Shown piece by piece: positions 9,303 through 17,862 of a stretch of 64,000 bases of DNA. Within the stretch, counting starts at the first letter, position 1. Each line of letters opens with the position of its first letter. The translations under genes and the position numbers were made by a program. Source of the DNA: Pseudomonas sp. HS6. Its GTDB lineage: Bacteria > Pseudomonadota > Gammaproteobacteria > Pseudomonadales > Pseudomonadaceae. The stretch is taken from assembly GCF_023375815.1 (NCBI RefSeq), contig NZ_CP067412.1:1302001-1366000 (forward strand). Direction: 5' to 3'. The notes under the pieces were generated by a model. That model was not told where the DNA came from, did not search any database, and saw nothing but the letters and a program-made list of their open reading frames with translations.

Positions 9303-9581
9303 TCACTTGCAAACGAACGTCACGTTGGCGACTTCATTCGCCGGGTTCAGCGGCAAGCGAGAGTGCACTTCAAACTCACCCACTTGCTTGCCCAGCGATG
9401 CACATTTTTTGTAGGCACTGTCCAAGGCCAACTGACGGGCACCTGAGTGGGCGTGTTTCGATAGCAGAGCATTCGCCGATGCCTGGTACTCGTAGGGCCC
9501 CAGCTTCAAGTCGTGGGATTGCCAGACATAATTGCCGACCAACGCGACAGCGCTCACGGTAATAATCATGTTGAGCTTCAT
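9303..9581 (-). CDS. Small membrane-anchored or exported protein
   Basis: 92 residues with an N-terminal hydrophobic segment (MKLNMIITVSAVALVGNYVW), either a signal anchor or an uncleaved signal. The rest is soluble, with two cysteines (YKKCASLG, VTFVCK) that could form a disulfide. I do not recognise the family. It lies 55 bp upstream of the 94-residue lipoprotein gene on the same strand, so the two may be co-transcribed. Confidence 0.65.
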   Translation of the reverse strand: MKLNMIITVSAVALVGNYVWQSHDLKLGPYEYQASANALLSKHAHSGARQLALDSAYKKCASLGKQVGEFEVHSRLPLNPANEVANVTFVCK

Positions 9582-9764
9582 GGCAGGTATCGGTCGCTGG
9601 ACATTTCATTCCTCATAACGCTCACCCTGTGTGGTCAATGGCGCGACGTGTGTGCGGGTCTGAATCGATCACATCGCCGTGGTGGAATGATTGAGCAGTT
9701 CGGTATCGAGGTGAAGAAAAACGAAGTATCTTTCAGTAAGGATTAGAAAAACTTAACGAGACAG

Positions 9765-10697
9765 ATGGCCATGCAACTCGATGCAAAACAGATGCAGGCG
9801 TTCCTGGCCGTGGTCGACAGCGGCAGTTTCGAGAAGGCTGCCGAACGGCTTAACGTCACGGCGTCTGCGGTGTCGCAACGGATACACGCACTGGAAGTCC
9901 GTCTGGGCAGCTCGGTAGTGGTGCGCGGGCGACCGTGCGAACCCACTCAGGCGGGGAGAAAACTGATGCACTATCTTCGCCGTGCGACGGTGCTCGAAGA
10001 GGAACTGCTCAACGATCTGACCGGCGACGAAAAGGAGCATCTGCGGGTTGTCATAGCCGTCAACGGTGACACGCTGGCGACCTGGTTTTTTCCGGCACTG
10101 GCCGAGATTTTCGTCAGCGAGAAAATCCTGCTCGACGTCGTGGTCGACGATCAGGACCACACCTACGCCTTGCTGGAAAGTGGCCAGGTCATCGGTTGCA
10201 TCGGCACACGCTCACAGCCGATGCGCGGATGTTTTGCAGAGTCGCTGGGGTCAGTGCGCTACCAACTGGTGGCATCGCCCGCCTTTCAGGAGCGATGGTT
10301 TGCCAAGGGGCTGACCCGTACGGCTGCGCGCAAGGCACCTGTTTTCGCTTATTCGCGCAAGGACACGTTGCAGTCTGATTTCATGCAGTCACGTTTCGGC
10401 CTGCAAGCAGACGCTTATCCAACCCATTACCTGTCACTTCCCGAGGCACGCCTGAAAGCCATACGGCGTGGCCTCGGATACGGGATGGTGCCGTATATGC
10501 AGGTAAGCGATCTGCTGAAAAGCCGGGAGCTGGTGGACCTGGCACCGGGTCATTTCACTGATGTAGAGCTTTATTGGCACGCCTGGGACTTGCAATCACC
10601 GCGCATGGAAACGCTCTCCGAGCGTGCAGTACACGCCGCGCGGCGCATTTTGAGCAGCAGAGAGTCGGTGAAGCGCTCAACCATGCCGAAGAAATAA
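9765..10697 (+). CDS. argP: LysR-family regulator, ArgP-like
   Basis: 310 residues. It resembles E. coli ArgP (IciA) in order and motifs: the helix-turn-helix SFEKAAERLNVTASAVSQRI, then NGDTLATWFFPALAE (E. coli has NADSLATWLLPALAP), the SVRYQLVASPAFQERWF stretch and ELYWHAWDLQSPRM near the C-terminus. ArgP responds to lysine and arginine and typically drives an amino-acid exporter, but no LysE/ArgO exporter lies next to it here. The ATG at 9765 is used; a second ATG two codons later is equally possible. The family is firm; orthology to argP is probable. Confidence 0.8.
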   Translation: MAMQLDAKQMQAFLAVVDSGSFEKAAERLNVTASAVSQRIHALEVRLGSSVVVRGRPCEPTQAGRKLMHYLRRATVLEEELLNDLTGDEKEHLRVVIAVNGDTLATWFFPALAEIFVSEKILLDVVVDDQDHTYALLESGQVIGCIGTRSQPMRGCFAESLGSVRYQLVASPAFQERWFAKGLTRTAARKAPVFAYSRKDTLQSDFMQSRFGLQADAYPTHYLSLPEARLKAIRRGLGYGMVPYMQVSDLLKSRELVDLAPGHFTDVELYWHAWDLQSPRMETLSERAVHAARRILSSRESVKRSTMPKK

Positions 10698-10768
10698 CGG
10701 GGGCACGGCGCGAGTGCTGGCAAAGTGCCTAATGACAAATTCGGTAATAAAGTTTAACTTACCGCCGC

Positions 10769-10789
10769 CCCGACCGATGGAGGGTCGGG
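10769..10789 (+). terminator. Hairpin between argP-like and zinc-ribbon genes
   Basis: CCCGACC / GGTCGGG with a 7-base loop, about 70 bp past the regulator stop and 25 bp before the next start. No T run follows, so it may instead be a 5'-UTR structure. Confidence 0.35.
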
Positions 10790-10814
10790 CATTCGCACTC
10801 AGTTAAGGAAAACG

Positions 10815-11162
10815 ATGGCAATGGTCTATTGTCGTGCTTGCGCCAAGGAGCTACACGAGTCGGCGCTCACCTGCCCCCAATGCGGGGCTCCTCAGCAGGC
10901 CCCAGTGCCGCAAACGCAGGCCGAAATGCCTTGGCTGGCCATCGTTTCATTGATCCTCGGAATTATCAGCGCACTCACCCTGTTTGATGACTCCGAATGG
11001 GATAGGGACGCGATTGTCGGTGTGGGAATTCTCAGCCTCGCGGGCCTCATTTGCGGCATCGTCTGTATCAACCAAAAACACTCAGGAAGAAACCTGGCGA
11101 TTGCCGGCATTGTTTTGTCAGGTATTGCCGCGTTTGTTTTGTCCTGTTTATCGATTGAATAA
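10815..11162 (+). CDS. Zinc-ribbon membrane protein with DUF4190-like domain
   Basis: 115 residues. The N-terminus carries a double-CxxC zinc ribbon (CRAC ... CPQCGAPQ, residues 6-26). Two hydrophobic segments follow (WLAIVSLILGIISALTLF, and IVGVGILSLAGLICGIVCI ahead of a third, LAIAGIVLSGIAAFVLSC), with the Gly-rich spacing of DUF4190 proteins. It is an inner-membrane protein of unknown role. A TAAGGAAAA ribosome-binding site precedes the ATG. The following gene starts 15 bp later with an almost identical zinc ribbon on a different membrane domain. Confidence 0.8.
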   Translation: MAMVYCRACAKELHESALTCPQCGAPQQAPVPQTQAEMPWLAIVSLILGIISALTLFDDSEWDRDAIVGVGILSLAGLICGIVCINQKHSGRNLAIAGIVLSGIAAFVLSCLSIE

Positions 11163-11177
11163 TTTTAGGGAAAAAAT

Positions 11178-11630
11178 ATGAGCATGGTTTTCTGCCGCGG
11201 TTGCGCCAAGGAAATTAGCAGCCTGGCCGTGGCATGCCCGCAGTGTGGGGCACCTCAAGCAACTCAACCTGCCTACGCCAGTGGCCCCGCCATCACGACG
11301 GGCAACCCATACCTGGAAGCGCTGAAGAACTACGCCGAATTCAAAGGCCGCGCCACGCGCCGCGAATACTGGATGTTCGTTCTGATCAACCTGGGTATCT
11401 GCATTGTCATGGGTGTTCTCGATGCAATGCTCAATACCAAAGGCGTCCTTTACAACGTCTACAGCCTGGCGATGTTGCTGCCGAGCATCGCGGTAGGTGC
11501 ACGCCGCATGCACGACACCGACCGCAGCGGCTGGTGGTTGTTGCTGCCGATCGTCAACCTGGTGTTTCTGGTGCAAGACAGCCAGCCAGGTCCAAACCGT
11601 TTCGGGCCGAACCGCAAAGGCATCAACTGA
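11178..11630 (+). CDS. Zinc-ribbon protein with DUF805 membrane domain
   Basis: 150 residues. The N-terminal zinc ribbon (CRGC ... CPQCGAPQ) resembles that of the preceding gene. The rest is a DUF805 domain: NYAEFKGRATRREYWMFVLIN, then SIAVGARRMHDTDRSGWW, LLPIVNLVFLV and the C-terminal GPNRFGPN. DUF805 proteins are small inner-membrane proteins; some YhaH/YhaI-like members are known, but no activity is established. It sits 15 bp after the DUF4190-like gene and before an intrinsic terminator, so the two probably form a two-gene operon. Confidence 0.85.
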   Translation: MSMVFCRGCAKEISSLAVACPQCGAPQATQPAYASGPAITTGNPYLEALKNYAEFKGRATRREYWMFVLINLGICIVMGVLDAMLNTKGVLYNVYSLAMLLPSIAVGARRMHDTDRSGWWLLLPIVNLVFLVQDSQPGPNRFGPNRKGIN

Positions 11631-11652
11631 TTCACTGCGCAACACGTTGATC

Positions 11653-11678
11653 GAGACGGCCGCCATGGCCGTCTCTTT
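11653..11678 (+). terminator. Rho-independent terminator after the zinc-ribbon pair
   Basis: GAGACGGCC / GGCCGTCTC, a 9-bp stem with a 5-base loop, followed by TTTGT. It separates the pair from the mexE promoter region. Confidence 0.75.
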
Positions 11679-11801
11679 GTATCTGCCGTACAGAATTCGG
11701 ATCGACCTCACCTTTGCGGGTCACGCAACACAGATTTGTCATCAATTCATTTGATAGCCCCCTAACGAAAGGTGCATGCTAGAGGGCTTCGCTCGGTCTT
11801 A

Positions 11802-11826
11802 TATCATTCCGAATGATAGTTACCTT
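11802..11826 (+). promoter_or_regulatory. Candidate MexT-type nod box with 17-bp palindrome upstream of mexE
   Basis: TATCATTC C GAATGATA (11802-11818) is a perfect palindrome about 85 bp before the mexE start. Read as ATCA-N5-AATGAT-N4-ACCTT (11803-11826) it agrees with the MexT consensus as I remember it (ATCA-N5-GTCGAT-N4-ACYAT) at 11 of 15 fixed positions. A TetR-type operator would look similar. Confidence 0.5.
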
Positions 11827-11901
11827 CGTGTCATTCGATTCGTTTGCTATCAACCCGCCGAGCATCATCCGCCCATCTTCAATACATTGGCGGATGCATC
11901 C

Positions 11902-13155
11902 ATGGAACAATCACTCAAACATTTGCGCTTCCCGTTGGCTCTGTTGGCCGTAATGGTGATGAGCGCTTGCGGCAAGACTCCAGAGACCGCCGCCGCCATG
12001 CCTGCTGCCAAGGTCAGTGTGGCCAAGGTTCTGGAACAACCGGTCAACGAGTGGGACGAATTCACCGGGCGCCTCGAGGCGCCGGAAACCGTTGAAATCC
12101 GTCCACGGGTCTCCGGCCAGATCGACGAAGTCGCCTTCACCGAAGGTGCACTGGTCAAGAAAGGCGATCTGTTGTTCCAGATCGACCCGCGTCCGTTCCA
12201 GGCCGAGGTACGCCGCCTCGAAGCCCTGGTCGCCCAATCCCGAGCCAACGCCACTCGTAGTGAAAACGAAGCCGGCCGTGGCGAACGCCTGCGTGCCAGC
12301 AACGCCATCTCCGCCGAACTGGCCGATTCGCGCACCAGCGCTGCACAAGAAGCACGTGCCGCTGTCGGCGCCCTGCAAGCGCAACTGGATCTGGCCAAGC
12401 TGAACCTGAGTTTCACCCGAGTAACCTCTCCAATCAGCGGTCGCGTCAGCCGTGCCGAGATCACCGCCGGTAACCTGGTGACTGCCGACACCACTGCTCT
12501 GACCAGCGTGGTTTCTACCGACAAGGTTTACGCCTACTTCGACGCCGATGAGCGTGTGTTCCTCAAATACACCCAACTCGCCCGTCAGGGTCAGCGCGGC
12601 GCGACTACTCCGGTGTACATGGGTCTGTCCAACGAAGACGGCAACCCGCACCAGGGTCAGATGAACTTCGTCGACAACCAGGTTAACCCGAAGACCGGCA
12701 CCATCCGTGGTCGCGCCGTGTTCGACAACAGCGACGGCACCTACACCCCAGGTCTGTATGCACGCCTGAAACTGGTCGGCAGCGGCACCTATAACGCCAT
12801 GTTGATCAACGATGAAGCCGTCGGCACTGACCTCGGCAAGAAGTTCGTACTGGTGATGGATGCGGACAACAAGACCGCCTACCGCGCCGTTGAACTCGGT
12901 CCGAAGATCGAAGGCCTGCGTATCGTGCGCAGCGGCCTGAACAAGGACGACACGATCATCGTCAAGGGTCTGCAACGGGTTCGTCCTGGTTCTCCGGTCA
13001 CGCCTGAAGTGATCCCGATGGCCAGCGAGCAAACCATTGCTGCACTGGCTCAACAACGACAAGCGCTGGAAGCCAGCAACCTGCCCAAAGTCGCACCTGC
13101 CAAAGGCGCGTCGGGATCGGTTGTGAAACTGGCTGCTGCGACCCCACGCGGTTAA
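11902..13155 (+). CDS. mexE: RND efflux periplasmic adaptor MexE
   Basis: A 417-residue membrane-fusion protein that links the inner-membrane pump to the outer-membrane channel. The start MEQSLKHLRFPLALLAVMVM leads to a lipobox (MSAC), so it is a lipoprotein. Then come NEWDEFTGRLEAPE, the lipoyl half RPRVSGQI, the helical hairpin with GERLRASNAISAELADSR, and STDKVYAYFDADERVFLKY, all as in P. aeruginosa MexE. The ATG at 11902 matches the family start; an upstream in-frame start would add 42 non-signal residues. It leads mexE-mexF-oprN, exporting drugs such as chloramphenicol, fluoroquinolones and trimethoprim in P. aeruginosa. Confidence 0.93.
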   Translation: MEQSLKHLRFPLALLAVMVMSACGKTPETAAAMPAAKVSVAKVLEQPVNEWDEFTGRLEAPETVEIRPRVSGQIDEVAFTEGALVKKGDLLFQIDPRPFQAEVRRLEALVAQSRANATRSENEAGRGERLRASNAISAELADSRTSAAQEARAAVGALQAQLDLAKLNLSFTRVTSPISGRVSRAEITAGNLVTADTTALTSVVSTDKVYAYFDADERVFLKYTQLARQGQRGATTPVYMGLSNEDGNPHQGQMNFVDNQVNPKTGTIRGRAVFDNSDGTYTPGLYARLKLVGSGTYNAMLINDEAVGTDLGKKFVLVMDADNKTAYRAVELGPKIEGLRIVRSGLNKDDTIIVKGLQRVRPGSPVTPEVIPMASEQTIAALAQQRQALEASNLPKVAPAKGASGSVVKLAAATPRG

Positions 13156-13170
13156 GGGACGACAACTCCG

Positions 13171-16100
13171 ATGAATTTTTCCCAATTCTTCATTTCACGG
13201 CCGATCTTCGCAGCGGTGCTTTCGCTGTTGATCCTGATCGCCGGTGCGATCTCGCTGTTCCAGTTGCCGATCAGCGAATACCCGGAAGTCGTGCCGCCCA
13301 CCGTGGTGGTGCGTGCCAACTTCCCGGGCGCCAACCCAAAAGTCATCGGTGAAACCGTGGCGGCTCCACTGGAGCAGGCCATCACCGGCGTCGAGAACAT
13401 GCTGTACATGTCCTCGCAGTCGACCGCTGACGGCAAAATCACCCTGACCATCACCTTCGCCCTGGGCACTGACCTGGACAATGCGCAGGTGCAGGTACAG
13501 AACCGCGTGACCCGGACCGAGCCGAAGCTTCCAGAAGAAGTGACGCGCATCGGTATCACCGTCGACAAGGCTTCGCCCGACCTGACCATGGTTGTGCACT
13601 TGACCTCGCCGGACAAACGCTACGACATGCTGTACCTGTCCAACTACGCGATCCTCAACATCAAGGATGAGCTTGCTCGTCTTGGTGGTGTCGGTGACGT
13701 GCAGCTGTTCGGTATGGGCGACTACTCGCTGCGTGTGTGGCTCGACCCGAACAAGACTGCTTCGCGCAATCTGACTGCCACTGATGTGGTCACCGCCATT
13801 CGTGAGCAGAACCGTCAGGTGGCCGCCGGCCAACTGGGCGCGCCTCCTGCCCCGAATGCCCAGAGCTTCCAGCTGTCGGTCAACACTCAGGGCCGTCTGG
13901 TCTCCGAGGAAGAGTTCGAGAACATCATCATTCGCGCTGGCGACAACGGTGAAATCACTCGTCTGAAGGACATCGCCCGTGTTGAACTGGGTTCCAGCCA
14001 ATACGCCCTGCGTTCGCTGCTGAACAACCAGCCTGCCGTAGCGATCCCGATCTTCCAGCGCCCGGGCTCCAACGCCATCGAAATCTCGAACGAAGTTCGC
14101 GGCAAGATGGAAGAGCTGAAGAAAGGCTTCCCGCAAGGCATGGACTACAGCATCGTCTATGACCCGACGATCTTCGTACGCGGATCCATCGAAGCGGTGG
14201 TTCACACCCTCTTCGAAGCGCTGATCCTCGTGGTACTGGTGGTGATTCTGTTCCTGCAGACCTGGCGCGCCTCGATCATTCCGTTGGTGGCGGTGCCGGT
14301 ATCGTTGATCGGTACGTTTGCGGTAATGCACCTGTTCGGCTTCTCGCTTAACGCCTTGTCGCTGTTTGGCCTGGTACTGGCGATTGGTATCGTGGTGGAC
14401 GACGCCATCGTGGTGGTGGAGAACGTCGAGCGGAACATTGAACTGGGGCTCAATCCCTTCGATGCGACCAAAAAGGCCATGGGTGAAGTGACCGGCCCGA
14501 TCGTTGCCACGGCCCTCGTGCTGTGTGCGGTGTTCATTCCGGCAGCGTTCATCTCCGGCCTCACCGGTCAGTTCTACAAACAGTTCGCCTTGACCATCGC
14601 GATCTCGACGGTGATCTCGGCCTTCAACTCGTTGACCCTGTCGCCAGCGCTGGCCGCTGTGTTGCTCAAAGGCCATGACGCACCGAAAGACCGCTTCTCC
14701 AAAGTGCTGGACAAGATCTTCGGTGGTTGGCTGTTCCGTCCGTTCAACCGTTTCTTCGACCGTGCCAGCCATGGCTACGTCGGTACCGTGCGCCGAGTCA
14801 TCCGTGGCAGCGGCATCGCCCTCTTCCTGTACGCAGGCCTGATGGTGCTGACCTTCTTCGGTTTCTCCAGCACCCCGACCGGTTTCGTACCCGGCCAGGA
14901 CAAGCAATACCTGGTGGCCTTCGCGCAACTGCCGGACGCCGCGAGCCTGGACCGCACCGAGGACGTGATCAAGCGCATGTCTGACCTGGCGCTGAAACAG
15001 CCAGGCGTGGAAAGCGCCGTGGCGTTCCCGGGCCTGTCGATCAACGGCTTCACCAACAGCCCGAACGCCGGCATTGTGTTCGTGACCCTGAAACCGTTCG
15101 ACGAGCGTAAAGACCCGAGCATGTCCGCCGGTGCGATTGCCGGTGCCTTGAACGGCAAGTACGCCGGTATCCAGGAAGCCTACATGGCGATCTTCCCGCC
15201 GCCGCCGGTACAAGGTCTGGGCACCATTGGTGGTTTCCGCCTGCAAATCGAGGACCGGGGCAACCTGGGCTACGAAGAGCTGTACAAGGAAACCATGAAT
15301 ATCATTGCCAAGAGCCATAACGTTCCGGAACTGGCCAACTTGTTCACCAGCTACACCGTAAACGTGCCGCAGGTCGATGCTGCCATCGACCGCGAAAAAG
15401 CCAAGACCCACGGTGTGGCCGTCAGCGACATCTTCGACACCCTGCAGATCTACCTGGGTTCGCTGTATGCCAACGACTTCAACCGCTTCGGGCGCACCTA
15501 TCAGGTCAACGTTCAGGCCGAGCAACAGTTCCGCCTCGAATCCGACCAGATCGGCCAGCTGAAAGTACGCAACAACAAGGGCGAAATGATCCCGCTGGCG
15601 ACCTTCATCAAGGTCAGCGACACCTCGGGGCCGGATCGCGTGATGCACTACAACGGCTTCATCACCGCTGAAATCAACGGTGCCGCAGCCCCGGGCTACA
15701 GCTCTGGCCAGGCCGAAAAAGCCATCGAGAAACTGCTCAAGGATGAACTTCCGAACGGCATGACCTACGAGTGGACCGACCTGACCTATCAGCAGATTCT
15801 GTCCGGCAACACCGCGCTGTTCGTGTTCCCGCTCTGCGTATTGCTGGCGTTCCTGGTGCTCGCCGCTCAATACGAAAGCTGGAGCCTGCCACTGGCGGTG
15901 ATCCTGATCGTACCGATGACCCTGCTGTCGGCCATTACCGGTGTGATCATCTCCGGCGGCGACAACAACATCTTCACCCAGATCGGCTTGATAGTACTGG
16001 TAGGCCTGGCGTGTAAGAACGCGATTCTGATCGTCGAGTTCGCCAAGGACAAACAGCAAGAAGGTCTCGACCCGCTGGCCGCTGTACTGGAAGCCTGCCG

Positions 16101-16362
16101 TCTGCGTCTGCGGCCGATCCTGATGACCTCGTTCGCGTTCATCATGGGTGTGGTGCCACTGGTGTTCTCCAGCGGTGCCGGTGCCGAGATGCGTCATGCC
16201 ATGGGTGTGGCGGTGTTCTCCGGGATGCTTGGTGTGACCTTCTTCGGTCTGCTGCTGACGCCGGTGTTCTATGTACTGATCCGCAACTTCGTGGAACGCG
16301 GTGAGGCTCGCAAAGCGGCCAAAGCGCACAATCTTCCAAAGCCACTGGAGGCGCACCAATGA
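13171..16362 (+). CDS. mexF: RND efflux inner-membrane pump MexF
   Basis: A 1063-residue HAE1-type RND transporter, matching the usual MexF length. The N-terminal segment MNFSQFFISRPIFAAVLSLL, FPGANPKVIGETVAAPLEQAI, the helix-4 motif GIVVDDAIVVVENVERN carrying the proton-relay aspartates, and GLACKNAILIVEFAKD in helix 10 are all present. It uses the proton gradient to push drugs through the adaptor and channel. It starts 15 bp after mexE and overlaps oprN by 4 bp (ATGA). The reverse strand is open for over 1000 codons; that is a high-GC shadow. Confidence 0.95.
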   Translation: MNFSQFFISRPIFAAVLSLLILIAGAISLFQLPISEYPEVVPPTVVVRANFPGANPKVIGETVAAPLEQAITGVENMLYMSSQSTADGKITLTITFALGTDLDNAQVQVQNRVTRTEPKLPEEVTRIGITVDKASPDLTMVVHLTSPDKRYDMLYLSNYAILNIKDELARLGGVGDVQLFGMGDYSLRVWLDPNKTASRNLTATDVVTAIREQNRQVAAGQLGAPPAPNAQSFQLSVNTQGRLVSEEEFENIIIRAGDNGEITRLKDIARVELGSSQYALRSLLNNQPAVAIPIFQRPGSNAIEISNEVRGKMEELKKGFPQGMDYSIVYDPTIFVRGSIEAVVHTLFEALILVVLVVILFLQTWRASIIPLVAVPVSLIGTFAVMHLFGFSLNALSLFGLVLAIGIVVDDAIVVVENVERNIELGLNPFDATKKAMGEVTGPIVATALVLCAVFIPAAFISGLTGQFYKQFALTIAISTVISAFNSLTLSPALAAVLLKGHDAPKDRFSKVLDKIFGGWLFRPFNRFFDRASHGYVGTVRRVIRGSGIALFLYAGLMVLTFFGFSSTPTGFVPGQDKQYLVAFAQLPDAASLDRTEDVIKRMSDLALKQPGVESAVAFPGLSINGFTNSPNAGIVFVTLKPFDERKDPSMSAGAIAGALNGKYAGIQEAYMAIFPPPPVQGLGTIGGFRLQIEDRGNLGYEELYKETMNIIAKSHNVPELANLFTSYTVNVPQVDAAIDREKAKTHGVAVSDIFDTLQIYLGSLYANDFNRFGRTYQVNVQAEQQFRLESDQIGQLKVRNNKGEMIPLATFIKVSDTSGPDRVMHYNGFITAEINGAAAPGYSSGQAEKAIEKLLKDELPNGMTYEWTDLTYQQILSGNTALFVFPLCVLLAFLVLAAQYESWSLPLAVILIVPMTLLSAITGVIISGGDNNIFTQIGLIVLVGLACKNAILIVEFAKDKQQEGLDPLAAVLEACRLRLRPILMTSFAFIMGVVPLVFSSGAGAEMRHAMGVAVFSGMLGVTFFGLLLTPVFYVLIRNFVERGEARKAAKAHNLPKPLEAHQ

Positions 16363-17780
16363 GTCTGAAAGTCTTCCTGCCGAGCCTGCTGGTACTGGCC
16401 CTGAGCGCCTGTGCAGTCGGCCCCGACTACAAGACCCCAGCCACGGAGGCGGCCAACATCACGGCCGCCACCGACGGCGCCGCCGGCCAGAAGAATTTTG
16501 ACCGTTCGAAGTTCGAAGGCATCTGGTGGCAACAATTCGACGATCCGACCCTCAACCAGTTGGTGACTCAATCGCTGCAAGGTAACCGCCAACTACGCGT
16601 GGCGTTCGCTCGCTGGAAAGCCGCACGGGCGATCCGCGACGACGTCAGCAATGACGCCATGCCAACCATCACCAGCCGCGCCAGCAGCGATCTGGCCAAG
16701 GGACAAATCCCCGGCCAGACCACCAAACGGGTCAACAGCGAACGCTATGACCTGGGTCTGGACATGGCCTGGGAAATCGATCTGTTTGGCCGCATCCAGC
16801 GCAATCTGGAAGCCAGCGACGCTGACCAGCAGGCTGCCGAAGCGGATCTGTACCAGCTGCAAGTCACCATGATTGCCGAATTGGTGGACGCTTACGGTCA
16901 ACTGCGCGGTGCGCAACTGCGGGAAAAGATCGCTGTGGCCAACCTGGAGAACCAGCAGGAGTCGCGCAAGATCACCATCAGCCTGCGTGACGCCGGCGTT
17001 GGCGATCAGCTCGATGTCGAGCGTGCCGATGCACGTCTGGCAGCGGTCGAGGCCAGCGTGCCGCAATTGCAGGCCGAGCAGGTTCGGCAGAAAAACCGCA
17101 TTGCGACCTTGTTGGGCGAGCGTCCGGACAAACTGACCGTCGACCTGAGCCCGAAAGACTTGCCAGCCATCGCCAAGGCATTGCCGATCGGCAATCCGGG
17201 CGAACTGCTGCAACGTCGCCCGGACATCCTCAGCGCCGAACGCAAGCTGGCTTCCGCTACCGCACGTATCGGTGTGGCCAAGGCCGATCTGTTCCCTCGC
17301 GTCAGCCTCAGCGGCTTCCTCGGCTGGACGGCTGGGCGAGGTTCGCAGATCGGTTCCTCGGCGGCCAACGCCTGGGCACTGGGCCCGAGCATCACCTGGG
17401 CAGCGTTCGACCTTGGCAGCGTGCGGGCCCGTTTGCGCGGTGCCGATGCCGATGCCGAAGGCGCACTGGCAACTTACGAGCAACAGGTGCTACTGGCCCT
17501 GGAAGAATCGGAAAACGCTTTCAGCGACTACGGCAAACGCCAGCAACGCTTGATCTCGCTGATCCGCCAGAGCGAATCAAGCCGCAAGGCTGCCGATTTG
17601 GCTGAAATTCGCTATCGCGAAGGCACCACCGACTTCCTCGTGCTGCTCGACGCCCAGCGTGAACGCTTGAACGCTGAAGACAGTCAGGCCCAGGCCGAAG
17701 TGGATCTGTATCGCGGCATCGTCTCGATCTACAAGGCCCTGGGTGGCGGTTGGCAGCCAGAAACGGTCGCCAGCAAGTAA
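16359..17780 (+). CDS. oprN: Outer-membrane efflux channel OprN (NodT family)
   Basis: A 473-residue outer-membrane factor. The lipoprotein signal ends LALSAC, followed by AVGPDYKTP, typical of NodT-family channels. Two repeated TolC-like halves are visible: WWQQFDDPTLNQLV with RWKAARAIRDD, and RRPDILSAERKLASATARIGVAKADLFPRVSLSG near the middle; RYREGTTDFLVLLDAQR lies near the end. It completes the MexEF-OprN tripartite pump and is translationally coupled to mexF by an ATGA overlap. A strong terminator follows. Confidence 0.92.
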   Translation: MSLKVFLPSLLVLALSACAVGPDYKTPATEAANITAATDGAAGQKNFDRSKFEGIWWQQFDDPTLNQLVTQSLQGNRQLRVAFARWKAARAIRDDVSNDAMPTITSRASSDLAKGQIPGQTTKRVNSERYDLGLDMAWEIDLFGRIQRNLEASDADQQAAEADLYQLQVTMIAELVDAYGQLRGAQLREKIAVANLENQQESRKITISLRDAGVGDQLDVERADARLAAVEASVPQLQAEQVRQKNRIATLLGERPDKLTVDLSPKDLPAIAKALPIGNPGELLQRRPDILSAERKLASATARIGVAKADLFPRVSLSGFLGWTAGRGSQIGSSAANAWALGPSITWAAFDLGSVRARLRGADADAEGALATYEQQVLLALEESENAFSDYGKRQQRLISLIRQSESSRKAADLAEIRYREGTTDFLVLLDAQRERLNAEDSQAQAEVDLYRGIVSIYKALGGGWQPETVASK

Positions 17781-17829
17781 CAGTTTTTTAAAGAGCTCCT
17801 TTGGTTGGCCGCAACCAACCAAATTCTTT

Positions 17830-17862
17830 GCCCCGCGTATCATTCGGTCGCGGGGCTTTTTT
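17830..17862 (+). terminator. Rho-independent terminator of mexEF-oprN
   Basis: GCCCCGCG / CGCGGGGC with an 11-base loop, followed by TTTTTT. The loop contains the stop codon (minus strand, 17840-17842) of the convergent aaeA-like gene, so the last codons of that gene form part of the terminator. Confidence 0.85.

Noticed and set aside
13195..16359. Open frame of over 1000 codons antisense to mexF
   Set aside because: It is a shadow of a long high-GC gene: its product is rich in His, Gln and Arg with no domain, and mexF is certain on the other strand.
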